A DNA stretch of 64,000 nucleotides from CAVTSA01 sp963737225. Its GTDB lineage: Bacteria; Chloroflexota; Dormibacteria; Dormibacterales; Dormibacteraceae. Below, in pieces: positions 1-8,037 of this stretch. Where the stretch lies: assembly GCA_963737225.1 (NCBI GenBank), contig CAVTSA010000013.1, positions 372,001-436,000 of the forward strand. Direction: 5' to 3'. The notes under the pieces are model-generated. The model saw only the letters and a program-made list of their open reading frames with translations. It made no database searches and was not told where the DNA came from. Numbering within the stretch: the stretch's first letter is position 1; each line of letters starts with the position of its first letter. Made by a program: the position numbers and the translations under genes.

Positions 1-862
1 GGCGACGCTGCAGAGCTTGTCCGATCAGACCTTCACCGACTTCGAGGTCTTGGTCGTGGATCAGAGCCGCGCCGACGATACCCAGGCCGCGGTCACCCCG
101 TGGTTGGAGGCCGACGCTCGCTTCCGCTACCGGCGCCTCCAGAAGGCGGGCCTCTCCCTGGCCTACAACGTCGGGATCGGCGGCACCACCGCGCCTCTGC
201 TGGCCTTCACCGACGACGACTGTGTCGCCCCGGCCGACTGGCTGCAGCGCATCGTGGAGGGGTTCGATCGAGAGCCGGACGTGGCGCTCCTCTACGGGCA
301 GGTGCTGGTTCCTCCTGACGCGGTCGCCCGCGAAGGTGTTGACGGGTACACGCCGGCGTGGCCGATCCCGAGGCGCCGGCGGCTGAGTCGCCGTGACGGG
401 TTCGAGATCTGCGGCATGGGGGCCGACTTCGCCGCCCGCCGCAGCCTCTTCGCCCGTGTCGGTGGGTTCGACGAGGTGTTGGGGGGCGGAGGTCCGCTGC
501 AGTCCTCCCAGGACTTCGACCTCACCTACCGCACCTACCTCGCCGGCGAGACGACGTTGCTTGAGCCGGCGGTCTTCGTCTATCACCTCGGGTTTCGCCG
601 TTACGGCGAGGTGCCCGCCATGGTCCGCTCGTATGCCATCGGCGTCGGCGGGTTCTGGCTCAAGCACGCCCGGACCGGGGACCTGTACGCAGGTCGGCAG
701 TTCTTGCAGCACCTTGCCCACAGCACGGCGCGGGCGGCTCGACATTCTTTCCGGCGGTCTGATTCCTGGCAATGGCCGTACATCGGCCACCTCCTGAGCG
801 GTGCCCGGCGGTCATTCGCTTTTCGGGTGGATCGGTCTCGACGCCTGTATGGGACGCGCTGA
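1..862 (+). CDS. Family 2 glycosyltransferase (5' end outside window)
   Basis: The frame is open from base 2 and the visible protein starts inside the conserved beta-1 region (SDQTFTDFEVLVVDQS), so the true start lies upstream; the TTG at 17 is internal. About 286 residues remain. The GT-A signature FTDDDC (bases about 205-222) is the nucleotide-sugar/metal-binding Asp cluster, and GGFDE (bases about 460-475) is the usual acceptor-side motif of GT2 enzymes. No membrane segment is obvious. It probably transfers a sugar during assembly of a cell-surface polysaccharide, since an NDP-sugar-mutase-like flavoprotein and a flippase follow directly. The sugar and acceptor cannot be read from the sequence. 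Confidence 0.9.
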   Translation, partial: ATLQSLSDQTFTDFEVLVVDQSRADDTQAAVTPWLEADARFRYRRLQKAGLSLAYNVGIGGTTAPLLAFTDDDCVAPADWLQRIVEGFDREPDVALLYGQVLVPPDAVAREGVDGYTPAWPIPRRRRLSRRDGFEICGMGADFAARRSLFARVGGFDEVLGGGGPLQSSQDFDLTYRTYLAGETTLLEPAVFVYHLGFRRYGEVPAMVRSYAIGVGGFWLKHARTGDLYAGRQFLQHLAHSTARAARHSFRRSDSWQWPYIGHLLSGARRSFAFRVDRSRRLYGTR

Positions 863-885
863 GCGATTTCGAAGGAGTTACTGAC

Positions 886-2337
886 TTGGCAAAGCGCGTT
901 GTGATCATCGGCGCCGGCCCCGTGGGGCTGGGGGCCGCCTGGCGTCTGAAGGAGCTCGGCCACCACGACTTCGCCGTGTACGAGCGCCGGGACGTCGTGG
1001 GTGGCCTGGCCAGCAGCGTCACCGACGAGGCCGGCTTCACCCATGACATCGGCGGTCACGTGATGTTCTCCCACTACGAGTACTTCGACCGGCTCGTGGA
1101 CCGGATGCTGGGTGCCGACTACACCGAACACCAGCGGGAGAGCTGGATCTGGATGCAGCAGAGATGGATTCCGTATCCGCTGCAGAACAACATCCGTCAT
1201 CTGCCGCCGGACATGCTGCTGGAATGCCTGGAGGGGCTGGTCGACGCTCAGCGCGCTGACGTCGACTCGACGGTCAGCTTTGCCGAGTGGGTCGAAGCGA
1301 TCTTCGGCCGTGGACTGGCGCGTCATTTCATGCGCCCCTACAACTTCAAGGTCTGGGCCCACCCCCTGGAGATGATGAGCAAGGCCTGGATGGCCGAGCG
1401 GGTGAGCCTGATCGACTTGAAGCGCGCGCTGAGGAGTCTGGTCAAGGGCACCGATGACCTCAGCTGGGGCCCCAACAACCTGTTCAAGTACCCGCTCTAC
1501 GGCGGCACCGGCGGTCTCTACTCTCGCTTCGTCCCGCACCTCCAGGATCATCTGCACCTCGGCTCGGACGTGGTCGAGGTGGACCTCGATCGGAAGTGCG
1601 TGCGCCTGGCCGACGGCCGCCAGGACCACTACGACGAGCTGATCTCGGCGGTTCCCATCCCGAAGCTGCTGCGCATGCTGCGGCCGGTGCCCGAGGCTCT
1701 GCTCCCGGTGGCCGAAGGACTTCATCACAGCAACGGATTCGTGGTGGGTGTCGGCCTCGACCGACCGGCCAACACGACCAAGTGCTGGACGTACTTCCCG
1801 GAGGCCGACGCGCCGTTCTACCGCGTCACCTTCCTCTCCAACTACTCCCCCAACATCGCGCCCCCCGGACACACCCTCTTCCTCACCGAAACCTCACGAT
1901 CGGAGTACAAGCCCGAGGACCGGAGCACGATCGTGGACCGCGTCGTCGACGGTTTGGTGTCGACCCGGCTGATGAAGCCGGAGGAGCGGGCACGCGTCGT
2001 GACCACCGAAGTGATCGACGTGGAGCACTTCTACCCGGTGCCGACGCTCGATCGCGACCCCGCGCTGGCCCGGATCCAGCCGTTCCTCATGCGGCAGGGG
2101 ATCTCGTCCCGCGGAAGGTTCGGCGCCTGGAAGTACGAGATCAGCAACATGGACCACTCCGTCATGCAGGGGGTGGAGGCGGCCGATCGCATCCTGCTGG
2201 GGAAGCCGGAGGTCACCTGGGTCCAGCCCCAAGAGCCCCGCTCGCCGGTCCTCACCGGGAGGGCCAACGGGTTGGAACCGCGGCCGCTGGTGGGCCGGGC
2301 AGAGGCTCTGGGGGCCGCGCGATCGATCGCGACGTGA
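886..2337 (+). CDS. FAD-dependent oxidoreductase, UDP-galactopyranose mutase / protoporphyrinogen oxidase-like
   Basis: The 483-residue protein opens with a Rossmann FAD-binding motif (RVVIIGAGPVGLGAAW) and an acidic end to beta-2 (VYERRDVVGGLAS), as in the amine oxidase/UGM superfamily. TTG at 886 is chosen because GAAGGAG lies 8 bases upstream (871-877) and the Rossmann motif begins three residues later; the frame runs further upstream but into the preceding gene. In polysaccharide loci such proteins often act on NDP-hexoses, so a UDP-galactopyranose-mutase-like role fits, but the exact substrate is unproven. It overlaps the flippase gene by 4 bases (GTGA), indicating one operon. Confidence 0.82.
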   Translation: MAKRVVIIGAGPVGLGAAWRLKELGHHDFAVYERRDVVGGLASSVTDEAGFTHDIGGHVMFSHYEYFDRLVDRMLGADYTEHQRESWIWMQQRWIPYPLQNNIRHLPPDMLLECLEGLVDAQRADVDSTVSFAEWVEAIFGRGLARHFMRPYNFKVWAHPLEMMSKAWMAERVSLIDLKRALRSLVKGTDDLSWGPNNLFKYPLYGGTGGLYSRFVPHLQDHLHLGSDVVEVDLDRKCVRLADGRQDHYDELISAVPIPKLLRMLRPVPEALLPVAEGLHHSNGFVVGVGLDRPANTTKCWTYFPEADAPFYRVTFLSNYSPNIAPPGHTLFLTETSRSEYKPEDRSTIVDRVVDGLVSTRLMKPEERARVVTTEVIDVEHFYPVPTLDRDPALARIQPFLMRQGISSRGRFGAWKYEISNMDHSVMQGVEAADRILLGKPEVTWVQPQEPRSPVLTGRANGLEPRPLVGRAEALGAARSIAT

Positions 2338-3902
2338 CCGGACGTACCCTCCCGGCGGAGCCCGAAGCGCCGCCCCAGGAGAGCGGATCGACGGCCTCGC
2401 CCGCCGACGGGCGGCTGGGTCTCGCCCACTTCGTGCGGGGCCTGTCGGCGCTCGGTCTGGCCCAGCTCACGAGCTGGGCGGGTTCCGTCATCGCCGTCAT
2501 CTTGTTGCCCCGGTACCTGGGCGCCGCCGGCCTGGGCCGATTCTCCGTGGTGTCCTCGGTGGTCGCGGTGTTCTTGATCGCCTCCGATCTGGGGGTCTCG
2601 ATCTACCAGGCCAAGGAGGTCGCGAGAAACCCCGATCAAGCGGCGAACCTGTACCTTCCGGCGCTGACGGCACGCCTCGCGACGTCTCTCGTCGTCGCCG
2701 TCATCTCGGTCGTGACCTTTCACGAGCTGTTCACGGATCCGGTCACCCAGCTCACCGGATACGTGGCCTCGGGCTTGATCGTGACCGGCGCCTTCCAGGG
2801 CACGTACGCGACCCTGCAGGGCATGCACCGGCCGTCGCTGGTGGGGGCCACGACCGCCATCAACGCGGTCGCGGTCGCGGCGCTCACCGCCGCGGTCCTG
2901 TTCGGCGGCGGAGGGCCCGTGGCCTGCGCCGCCGCCGCCGTCGTCGGGTCGGCGATCTCTCAGGCGGCGAGCGCCTTCCTCATGCTCCGGCACCTGCGGC
3001 CACGATGGAGGACGTCACCACGTCTCACCTGGCGTGTGCTGCGCGGCGGTCTCCCGTTCGCCGCCTGGGCGGCAGCGCTCACCGCCTACAGCCAGATCGA
3101 CGTCGTCATGTTGAACGTGTTGACCCGTCCCGACGTCGTGGGGTGGTACGCGGTGGCGCAGCGACTGACCGCGATCGCCGGGTTCGTCCCTTCGCTCGTG
3201 CTCACGATCGGCTTTCCGGTGCTGGCGGCGTCGGCGACCGATACCCGAGCGTTCTCCGCCGTCGCCCGCCAGGTGCTCCGCGTGATCATGCTGGTCACGC
3301 TCCCGCTCTCGCTGGGGCTGGTCATCCTGCCCCAGGACATCACCCGCACCCTCCACTACCCGCCCACGTTCTGGCACGCCTGGTTGCCGCTCCAGCTGCT
3401 GGCTCTGCAGGTTCCGCTCGTCGCCGCCGACATGGTGATCGGGACGGCTCTCAACGCACGGGACCGTCAGAAGCAGTGGACGTTCACCGCGGTCAGCGCG
3501 GCGGTCGTCAATCCGCTGCTCAACCTCTGGGCGATCCCCTTCACGCAGCATGTCCTGGGCAATGGAGCGATCGGCGCGGCGGCGGTCACCGGCTTCACCG
3601 AGCTGTACATGATGTGCTTCGGGCTGTGGCTCCTGCCCCGCGACGTGTTCGGCTGGGTCGACCTCGGCATGATGGCCCGGATCCTCGGGGCTTGCGTTCC
3701 GATGTGCATCGTGGCGTACCTGCTTTCCGGGCGCTTCATCGCGATTCCCATCCTCGCGGCCGGCGCGGTGTTCGGCCTCGCGGCGCTCGCCACGGGCGCG
3801 GTGAGCATCGGGGACCTGCGCATCCTGGGCCGCGTCCTGCGCAGCCGCGGGGACCGGTCGAGCGCGTTCGAGCTGCCCGAAGCCGCCGGCGGCTCAGGCT
3901 GA
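2334..3902 (+). CDS. Polysaccharide flippase (Wzx/MOP superfamily)
   Basis: A 522-residue integral membrane protein with about 12-14 hydrophobic segments spread over its length, after a 40-residue polar, Pro-rich N-terminus. The pattern LAQLTSWAGSVIAVILLPRYLG followed by GRFSVVSSVVAVFLIASDLGV is typical of oligosaccharide flippases of the MOP family, which move lipid-linked sugar units across the cytoplasmic membrane. GTG at 2334 overlaps the upstream stop as GTGA; the frame is open far upstream but covers the preceding gene antiphase. It completes the GT2 / mutase-like / flippase set of a surface polysaccharide locus. The downstream neighbour is convergent. Confidence 0.88.
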   Translation: MTGRTLPAEPEAPPQESGSTASPADGRLGLAHFVRGLSALGLAQLTSWAGSVIAVILLPRYLGAAGLGRFSVVSSVVAVFLIASDLGVSIYQAKEVARNPDQAANLYLPALTARLATSLVVAVISVVTFHELFTDPVTQLTGYVASGLIVTGAFQGTYATLQGMHRPSLVGATTAINAVAVAALTAAVLFGGGGPVACAAAAVVGSAISQAASAFLMLRHLRPRWRTSPRLTWRVLRGGLPFAAWAAALTAYSQIDVVMLNVLTRPDVVGWYAVAQRLTAIAGFVPSLVLTIGFPVLAASATDTRAFSAVARQVLRVIMLVTLPLSLGLVILPQDITRTLHYPPTFWHAWLPLQLLALQVPLVAADMVIGTALNARDRQKQWTFTAVSAAVVNPLLNLWAIPFTQHVLGNGAIGAAAVTGFTELYMMCFGLWLLPRDVFGWVDLGMMARILGACVPMCIVAYLLSGRFIAIPILAAGAVFGLAALATGAVSIGDLRILGRVLRSRGDRSSAFELPEAAGGSG

Positions 3903-4024
3903 GCTCGACCGGCGAGCCCGGATCGACACCGACACCGGGGGCAGGCCCCCCAGCTGAGCCCGTACCGCAGGTGAAGGGGGTTGCCGGACGAAGCCGCGGA
4001 GTCGAGCATCGGCACCCCGCCTCC

Positions 4025-5347
4025 TCACCCGGCGAGCTCGTTGGCGAACTGTTGGAGCGGTTCGTCGGGCGAGACCCGGATGCGAGGGACCTGGTACGGC
4101 TGCGTCGAGAGCACCTGGTTCGACAGGTCGGTGGGGTCGGTGAGCGCGAGCTGGTACCCGCCCTGCTCCAGAACCGGCACGATGTTCTCGACCAGCGGCC
4201 CCGATTGCCGGGCGGCCGGATAGGGCCAGACCGCCGAGTACGCGTAGAACTGCACCGGCTGCCCCAGCTTCTGCACCAGGACCTGCTCGGTGGAGAGCAA
4301 CAACCGATCCAGGACCGCCGTCGTCTGACCGTAGTTGGTGGTGTCGTCGTTGACCGTGTGGTCCTCGATCCAGAACCCGTCCGCGGCCATCTGCTGCAGC
4401 TGATCCCAGCTCACGTAGTGCTGACCCGCGTTCTGCCAGCCGACCAGGCCCGTGCAGACGAAGAAGGTCGCCGTGAACCCGTGGCTCTGGAGGATCGGGA
4501 GGGCGTTGGAGTACTGGCCCAGGAAGCCGTCGTCGAACGTGATCACGATCGGGTTCGGCGGCAGAGGGAGCCCGTCGTAGAGCGCGTCCGCGAGCCGGAC
4601 CAGCGAGATCGGGTGGTAGTCGTTCTGCGCCAGCCACGCCATCTGTTGGGAGAACTGATCGGGCGGCACCGTCAGCTGGTACTGAAGGTGGTACCCGTAG
4701 TAGCTCGCGTAGTTGGCGCGGTCGGGCGCCGGTGCGACGTCGTGATACATGAGCGCCGGCACCGGGTAGGTCACGTCTGGCACCGTCCGAGGCAGGAGCA
4801 CGGGCGCGTCCAGGCTCGCCGCCCCCTCGCCGAAGACCTGGGTGGTGGATCCTTCCATTGCGAGGTAGAGCGGGAGCGACGCGAAGTCTGCCGCCGTGCC
4901 CGGCAGCTGCGCCGGCCCACCGGAGAGGGTCACCGAGCACGGAACCTCCCAGAGGCCCGGGACCTGGGTGAGCGTCTCAGGGCTGGCCCAGGTCCGGCCG
5001 GCGACCGGGGTACCAAGCGAGTAGCTGAGCGTGATGCCGGCGTATTTGGCGGCCAGCATCTGGTCGCGCGCCTGCTCGGAGGGCCACTGCTGCTGCGCTT
5101 GGGGGCTCAGCAGTCCCCACTGCGCGTCGTAGGCGCCCTCGACCAGCAGGCTCATGAATTGTGAGGCCGCGCCCTCGACCACCCCCCCGACGGCGGTCGG
5201 CGTGGGCCGGGGCCGCCGGAGCGTGCGGTGGGAGGGTGCGGCCGCGGCGGCGGCGCCGCAGGCCGAGAGTGCGATCAAGGCGATGCTGATCACCGCCAGC
5301 CGCCGTGCGGCCTGCTTGCCCGCCTGCCACCGCGGACGCTCTACCAT
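4025..5347 (-). CDS. Polysaccharide deacetylase-family lipoprotein (NodB fold, altered motifs)
   Basis: A 440-residue exported protein. ATG at 5347 is followed by a basic stretch, a hydrophobic core and lipobox-like LSAC, so it is probably a lipoprotein. Residues about 60-180 are an unrecognised N-terminal domain; the NodB/CE4-like region follows, with PALMYHDV near 185 and ITFDDGF near 270. In the second CE4 motif the usual H(S/T)xxH reads HTVND (near 330), so the second metal His is replaced by Asp, and the usual RPPxG motif is not clear (WPYPAA instead). Activity may therefore be altered. It faces the polysaccharide operon convergently and may trim peptidoglycan or surface glycan N-acetyl groups. 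A GAGAGAG purine run precedes the start. Confidence 0.78.
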   Translation of the reverse strand: MVERPRWQAGKQAARRLAVISIALIALSACGAAAAAAPSHRTLRRPRPTPTAVGGVVEGAASQFMSLLVEGAYDAQWGLLSPQAQQQWPSEQARDQMLAAKYAGITLSYSLGTPVAGRTWASPETLTQVPGLWEVPCSVTLSGGPAQLPGTAADFASLPLYLAMEGSTTQVFGEGAASLDAPVLLPRTVPDVTYPVPALMYHDVAPAPDRANYASYYGYHLQYQLTVPPDQFSQQMAWLAQNDYHPISLVRLADALYDGLPLPPNPIVITFDDGFLGQYSNALPILQSHGFTATFFVCTGLVGWQNAGQHYVSWDQLQQMAADGFWIEDHTVNDDTTNYGQTTAVLDRLLLSTEQVLVQKLGQPVQFYAYSAVWPYPAARQSGPLVENIVPVLEQGGYQLALTDPTDLSNQVLSTQPYQVPRIRVSPDEPLQQFANELAG

Positions 5348-5388
5348 CTCTCTCTGCTCTGTGCTCCTCTGGCGTCTGTCGCGCCGCG

Positions 5389-5394
5389 AGCCTA
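5389..5394 (-). promoter_or_regulatory. Candidate -10 element of the deacetylase gene
   Basis: On the minus strand TAGGCT lies about 41 bases upstream of the deacetylase ATG. The hexamer matches the TAnnnT form seen before several other genes in this window. No clear -35 accompanies it, so this is tentative. Confidence 0.3.
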
Positions 5395-5443
5395 GCATGG
5401 CCGGCGTCCTGGTTCGGTCCGTGCACGGTCGTGACCGGTCGGC

Positions 5444-5449
5444 TACACT
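5444..5449 (+). promoter_or_regulatory. Candidate -10 of the ilv leader transcript
   Basis: TACACT lies 9 bases upstream of the leader-peptide ATG at 5459, so transcription would start at or within a few bases of that codon and give a leaderless leader peptide. There is no Shine-Dalgarno sequence between the two, which supports this reading. A -35 is not obvious. Confidence 0.45.
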
Positions 5450-5458
5450 ACACCGGAC

Positions 5459-5536
5459 ATGGTCGGTTCGCGGTTTCTCGCCCTTGCGCTCGTACTTATT
5501 CGCCTTCCCAGGGCGGGGGCGCGCGCGGCCGGATAG
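5459..5536 (+). CDS. Branched-chain amino acid leader peptide of the ilvBN attenuator
   Basis: A 25-codon ORF (ATG to TAG) whose middle reads FLALALVLIRL: seven Leu, Val or Ile codons within ten codons (5477-5506). Such runs are the sensing element of ribosome-mediated attenuation in BCAA operons. The ORF ends 23 bases before a strong intrinsic terminator and 85 bases before ilvB. Its last codons contain GGCGGGGGC (5512-5520), complementary to the 5' arm of the terminator, so ribosome position would decide which hairpin forms. It is too small for standard gene calling, but composition, position and pairing agree. Confidence 0.75.
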   Translation: MVGSRFLALALVLIRLPRAGARAAG

Positions 5537-5571
5537 AAACCACCGGAACGCAAGCAATCAAGGCCCCCGCC
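5512..5571 (+). promoter_or_regulatory. Antiterminator pairing of the ilv attenuator
   Basis: GGCGGGGGC at 5512-5520 is the exact reverse complement of GCCCCCGCC at 5563-5571, which is also the left arm of the terminator stem. The two structures are mutually exclusive. A ribosome stalled on the earlier Leu/Val/Ile codons (5477-5497) would leave 5512-5520 free to sequester the terminator arm and let transcription proceed into ilvBN; an unstalled ribosome would cover it. Confidence 0.65.
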
Positions 5572-5594
5572 TCCAGGCGGGGGCCTTTCTTTTA
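5560..5594 (+). terminator. Intrinsic terminator/attenuator before ilvB
   Basis: A perfect 12-base-pair stem (AAGGCCCCCGCC / GGCGGGGGCCTT, 5560-5571 and 5576-5587) with a 4-base loop TCCA, followed by TCTTTTA. It lies between the leader peptide and ilvB on the same strand, where a constitutive terminator would make no sense, so it is read as a conditional attenuator. Confidence 0.85.
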
Positions 5595-5621
5595 TCTCAG
5601 GCGACTGGGCGAGGAGGCGAC

Positions 5622-7316
5622 GTGAACGGCGCGAACATCATCCTGGAGGCACTGGAACGCGAAGGGGCCGACATCATCTTCGGGTACCCGGGCGGAGCGA
5701 ACCTTCCTATCTACCAGCAGCTGCCCAAGCATCCCCGGCTGCGCCACATCCTGGTGCGGCACGAACAGGGGGCGGCGCACATGGCGGACGGCTACGCCCG
5801 CGCCACCGGCCGGCCGGCGGTCGTCTTCGCGACCAGCGGCCCGGGCGCGTTGAACCTGGTCACCGGTCTCGCCACCGCCTTCATGGATTCCGTCCCGATG
5901 ATCGCCATCACCGGCCAGGTCGCCTCCACCATGGTCGGACGTGATGCCTTCCAGGAGTCGGATGTGGTCGGCTGCACCCAACCCGTGACCAAGCACAACT
6001 ACCTGGTCCGTGACGTCCACGAGATCCCACACGTGGTCAAGGAGGCCTACTACGTGGCGACCACCGGCCGACCGGGGCCGGTGCTGATCGATATCTGCAA
6101 GGACGTGCAGCAGGCCAACTGGGACGATCCCGAGTGGACCCAGGCGGTCGATCTTCCGGGCTACTATGGGGGGCGGCAACCCGTTGTCGGCGAGGTGCTG
6201 GACGCCGCCGCCGCCGCTCTCGAGCGCGCGCAGCGGCCCGTCATCCTGGCCGGCCACGGGGTCCTGCTGAGCGGCGCCGAGCCCGAGCTGCAGGCGCTCG
6301 CGGAGAAGGCTCTGGTGCCGACCGGGACCACCTTGCTCGGGATCGGCGCGTTCCCGGTCCAGCACCCGCTGGCCCTTCACATGACCGGGTTCATGGGCAC
6401 CGGCTGGAACCTGAAGGCCGTCCAGGACGCCGACGTCCTGCTCTGTGTCGGGATGCGGGTCGACGACCGGGTCACCGCCGATCTCGCCAAATGGGCGCCG
6501 CGGGTCGAGACCTTCATCCACATCGACATCGACCGCTCCGAGATGGGCAAGAACGTCCGGCCACACCTGGAGATCGTCTCCGACGCCAAGGAGGCCCTGG
6601 CCGCGCTCACGGACCGGGTCCAGGCGCCGCCCGACCACCGCACGGCCTGGTTGACGCAGATCGAGCGCTGGCGGGAGGAGCACCCGCTGAAATACGTTCA
6701 GTCCAACGGGCACCTTCAGCCGCAGGACGTGATGCTGGAGATGTACCGACGATGCGACCAGCGCTCGATCGTGGTCGCCGACGTGGGGCAGAACCAGATT
6801 TGGGCCGCACTGTGGTGGAACTACTCGACGCCCGGCCTTTTCCTCAACTCGGGGGGCTCCGGCACCATGGGATTCGCGCTCCCGGCCGCGATCGGAGCTC
6901 AGCTCGGACGCCCGGACCACGCCGTGTGGGTGGTGGCCGGCGAGGGCGGGTTCGTGATGACCGCCCAGGAGCTCTCGGTGGCGGTCGAGCACCGCTTGCC
7001 GATCAAGATCGTGATCCTCGACAACCGCAGCCTGGGCATGGTGCGCCAGTTCCAGGACGACTATTACGGCGGTGTCCGCTCGGAGTCGGCCCTGGAGCAC
7101 ATGCCCGACTTCGTGAAGCTGGCAGACGCCTACGGCCTGCCCGGCTACCATGTGAGCTCGCTCGAAGACGTGCCGGCGGCGTTCGACGCCGCGCAGTCCT
7201 GCGACGGCCCGATCCTGCTGCACTTCTCGATCGATCCCGACGCCAACGTGTATCCCATCGTCCCGCTCGGGGCGGGGCTCACCGAATTCCAGGAGCTGCC
7301 CGATGTCTACGCCTGA
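5622..7316 (+). CDS. ilvB: Acetolactate synthase large (catalytic) subunit
   Basis: The 564-residue ThDP enzyme condenses pyruvate with pyruvate or 2-oxobutyrate, the first committed step of Val, Leu and Ile synthesis. The N-terminal PYR domain carries FGYPGG and the catalytic Glu in RHEQGAAHMADGYARATG; the central domain covers about residues 190-330; the C-terminal PP domain carries the ThDP motif as AGEGGFVMT followed by LDNRSLGM. The usual GDG of that motif is GEG here, a conservative change at a Mg-coordinating position. GTG at 5622 has AGGAGG 4 bases upstream and is the first start after the attenuator. ilvN overlaps its 3' end by 14 bases; ilvC is not adjacent. Confidence 0.95.
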   Translation: MNGANIILEALEREGADIIFGYPGGANLPIYQQLPKHPRLRHILVRHEQGAAHMADGYARATGRPAVVFATSGPGALNLVTGLATAFMDSVPMIAITGQVASTMVGRDAFQESDVVGCTQPVTKHNYLVRDVHEIPHVVKEAYYVATTGRPGPVLIDICKDVQQANWDDPEWTQAVDLPGYYGGRQPVVGEVLDAAAAALERAQRPVILAGHGVLLSGAEPELQALAEKALVPTGTTLLGIGAFPVQHPLALHMTGFMGTGWNLKAVQDADVLLCVGMRVDDRVTADLAKWAPRVETFIHIDIDRSEMGKNVRPHLEIVSDAKEALAALTDRVQAPPDHRTAWLTQIERWREEHPLKYVQSNGHLQPQDVMLEMYRRCDQRSIVVADVGQNQIWAALWWNYSTPGLFLNSGGSGTMGFALPAAIGAQLGRPDHAVWVVAGEGGFVMTAQELSVAVEHRLPIKIVILDNRSLGMVRQFQDDYYGGVRSESALEHMPDFVKLADAYGLPGYHVSSLEDVPAAFDAAQSCDGPILLHFSIDPDANVYPIVPLGAGLTEFQELPDVYA

Positions 7317-7845
7317 GGCCACGCTCATGATGCCCGCCGCCCCGGTTCCCGGCGACCCCGCCTCCCCCATCCGCGTGCTCTCGGTGGAGGTCGAGGACAA
7401 GCCAGGCGTGCTCTTCCGCGTTTGCGGAATGGTGCAGCGCCGCGGGTTCAACATCGAAGGCCTCTCCGTGGGCCGGGCCGAAACGCCCGGGCGCTCCCGC
7501 ATGACGCTGACGGTCCACGCCGGCCACGCCGAGGTGGACCAGGTGGAGAAGCAGCTCAGCCGGCTGATCGAGGTTATCTCGATCGAGGACCTGACGGAGC
7601 ACGACCACCTGCGCCGGGAGCTGGCCCTGTTCCGGCTGACCGTCACCGGAGAGACCCGCCGGCGGGCGATCGAGACCGCTGCCCGCGCGGGCGCGAGCGT
7701 GGTGGACGTGACGCCGGACGAGATCGTGATCGAGGTCGCGGGCGACCCCGGTGTGATCGAGGGTCTGCGTGACGCGTTGGGCGAGTTCGGCATCGCGGAG
7801 CTGGCGCGCTCGGGCCCGATCGCGATCCGCACGCGCGACGAATAG
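7303..7845 (+). CDS. ilvN: Acetolactate synthase small (regulatory) subunit
   Basis: A 180-residue protein with an ACT domain at about residues 22-95 (RVLSVEVEDKPGVLFRVCGM, then RRGFNIEGLSVG), the fold that binds valine for feedback inhibition, and the ALS small-subunit C-terminal domain (residues about 100-175) that activates the large subunit. The ATG lies inside the ilvB end (14-base overlap), so translation is probably coupled. The N-terminus is about 18 residues longer than common IlvN proteins (STPEATLMMPAAPVPGDP); the ATG at 7327 or 7330 could be an alternative start. Confidence 0.94.
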   Translation: MSTPEATLMMPAAPVPGDPASPIRVLSVEVEDKPGVLFRVCGMVQRRGFNIEGLSVGRAETPGRSRMTLTVHAGHAEVDQVEKQLSRLIEVISIEDLTEHDHLRRELALFRLTVTGETRRRAIETAARAGASVVDVTPDEIVIEVAGDPGVIEGLRDALGEFGIAELARSGPIAIRTRDE

Positions 7846-7851
7846 GCGGGA

Positions 7852-7880
7852 GGGCCCCGGCTGCGGCGTCTGGGGGCCCC
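7852..7880 (+). terminator. GC hairpin after ilvN
   Basis: GGGCCCC (7852-7858) can pair with GGGGCCC (7873-7879) just after the ilvN stop. There is no T-run, so factor-independent termination is not assured; the position suggests an operon-end structure. Confidence 0.35.
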
Positions 7881-8037
7881 AGCACGGCCGGGAGGTGCTG
7901 AACCGGACGCACGCACCCACCCGGCGGTGCGACTTCGCGTCATCGAAGTGCAAGGTGACGCGGCGGAGAATCGCACCCATGCCTGAACTCCGACCGCCGG
8001 CGCCCGCGTCGCGCCGGCGGTTCCCTGGTGCCGCCCG

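Noticed and set aside
5459..5594. T-box riboswitch before ilvB
   Set aside because: The leader is too short and has no T-box sequence, while the Leu/Val/Ile-rich peptide explains it by ribosome-mediated attenuation.
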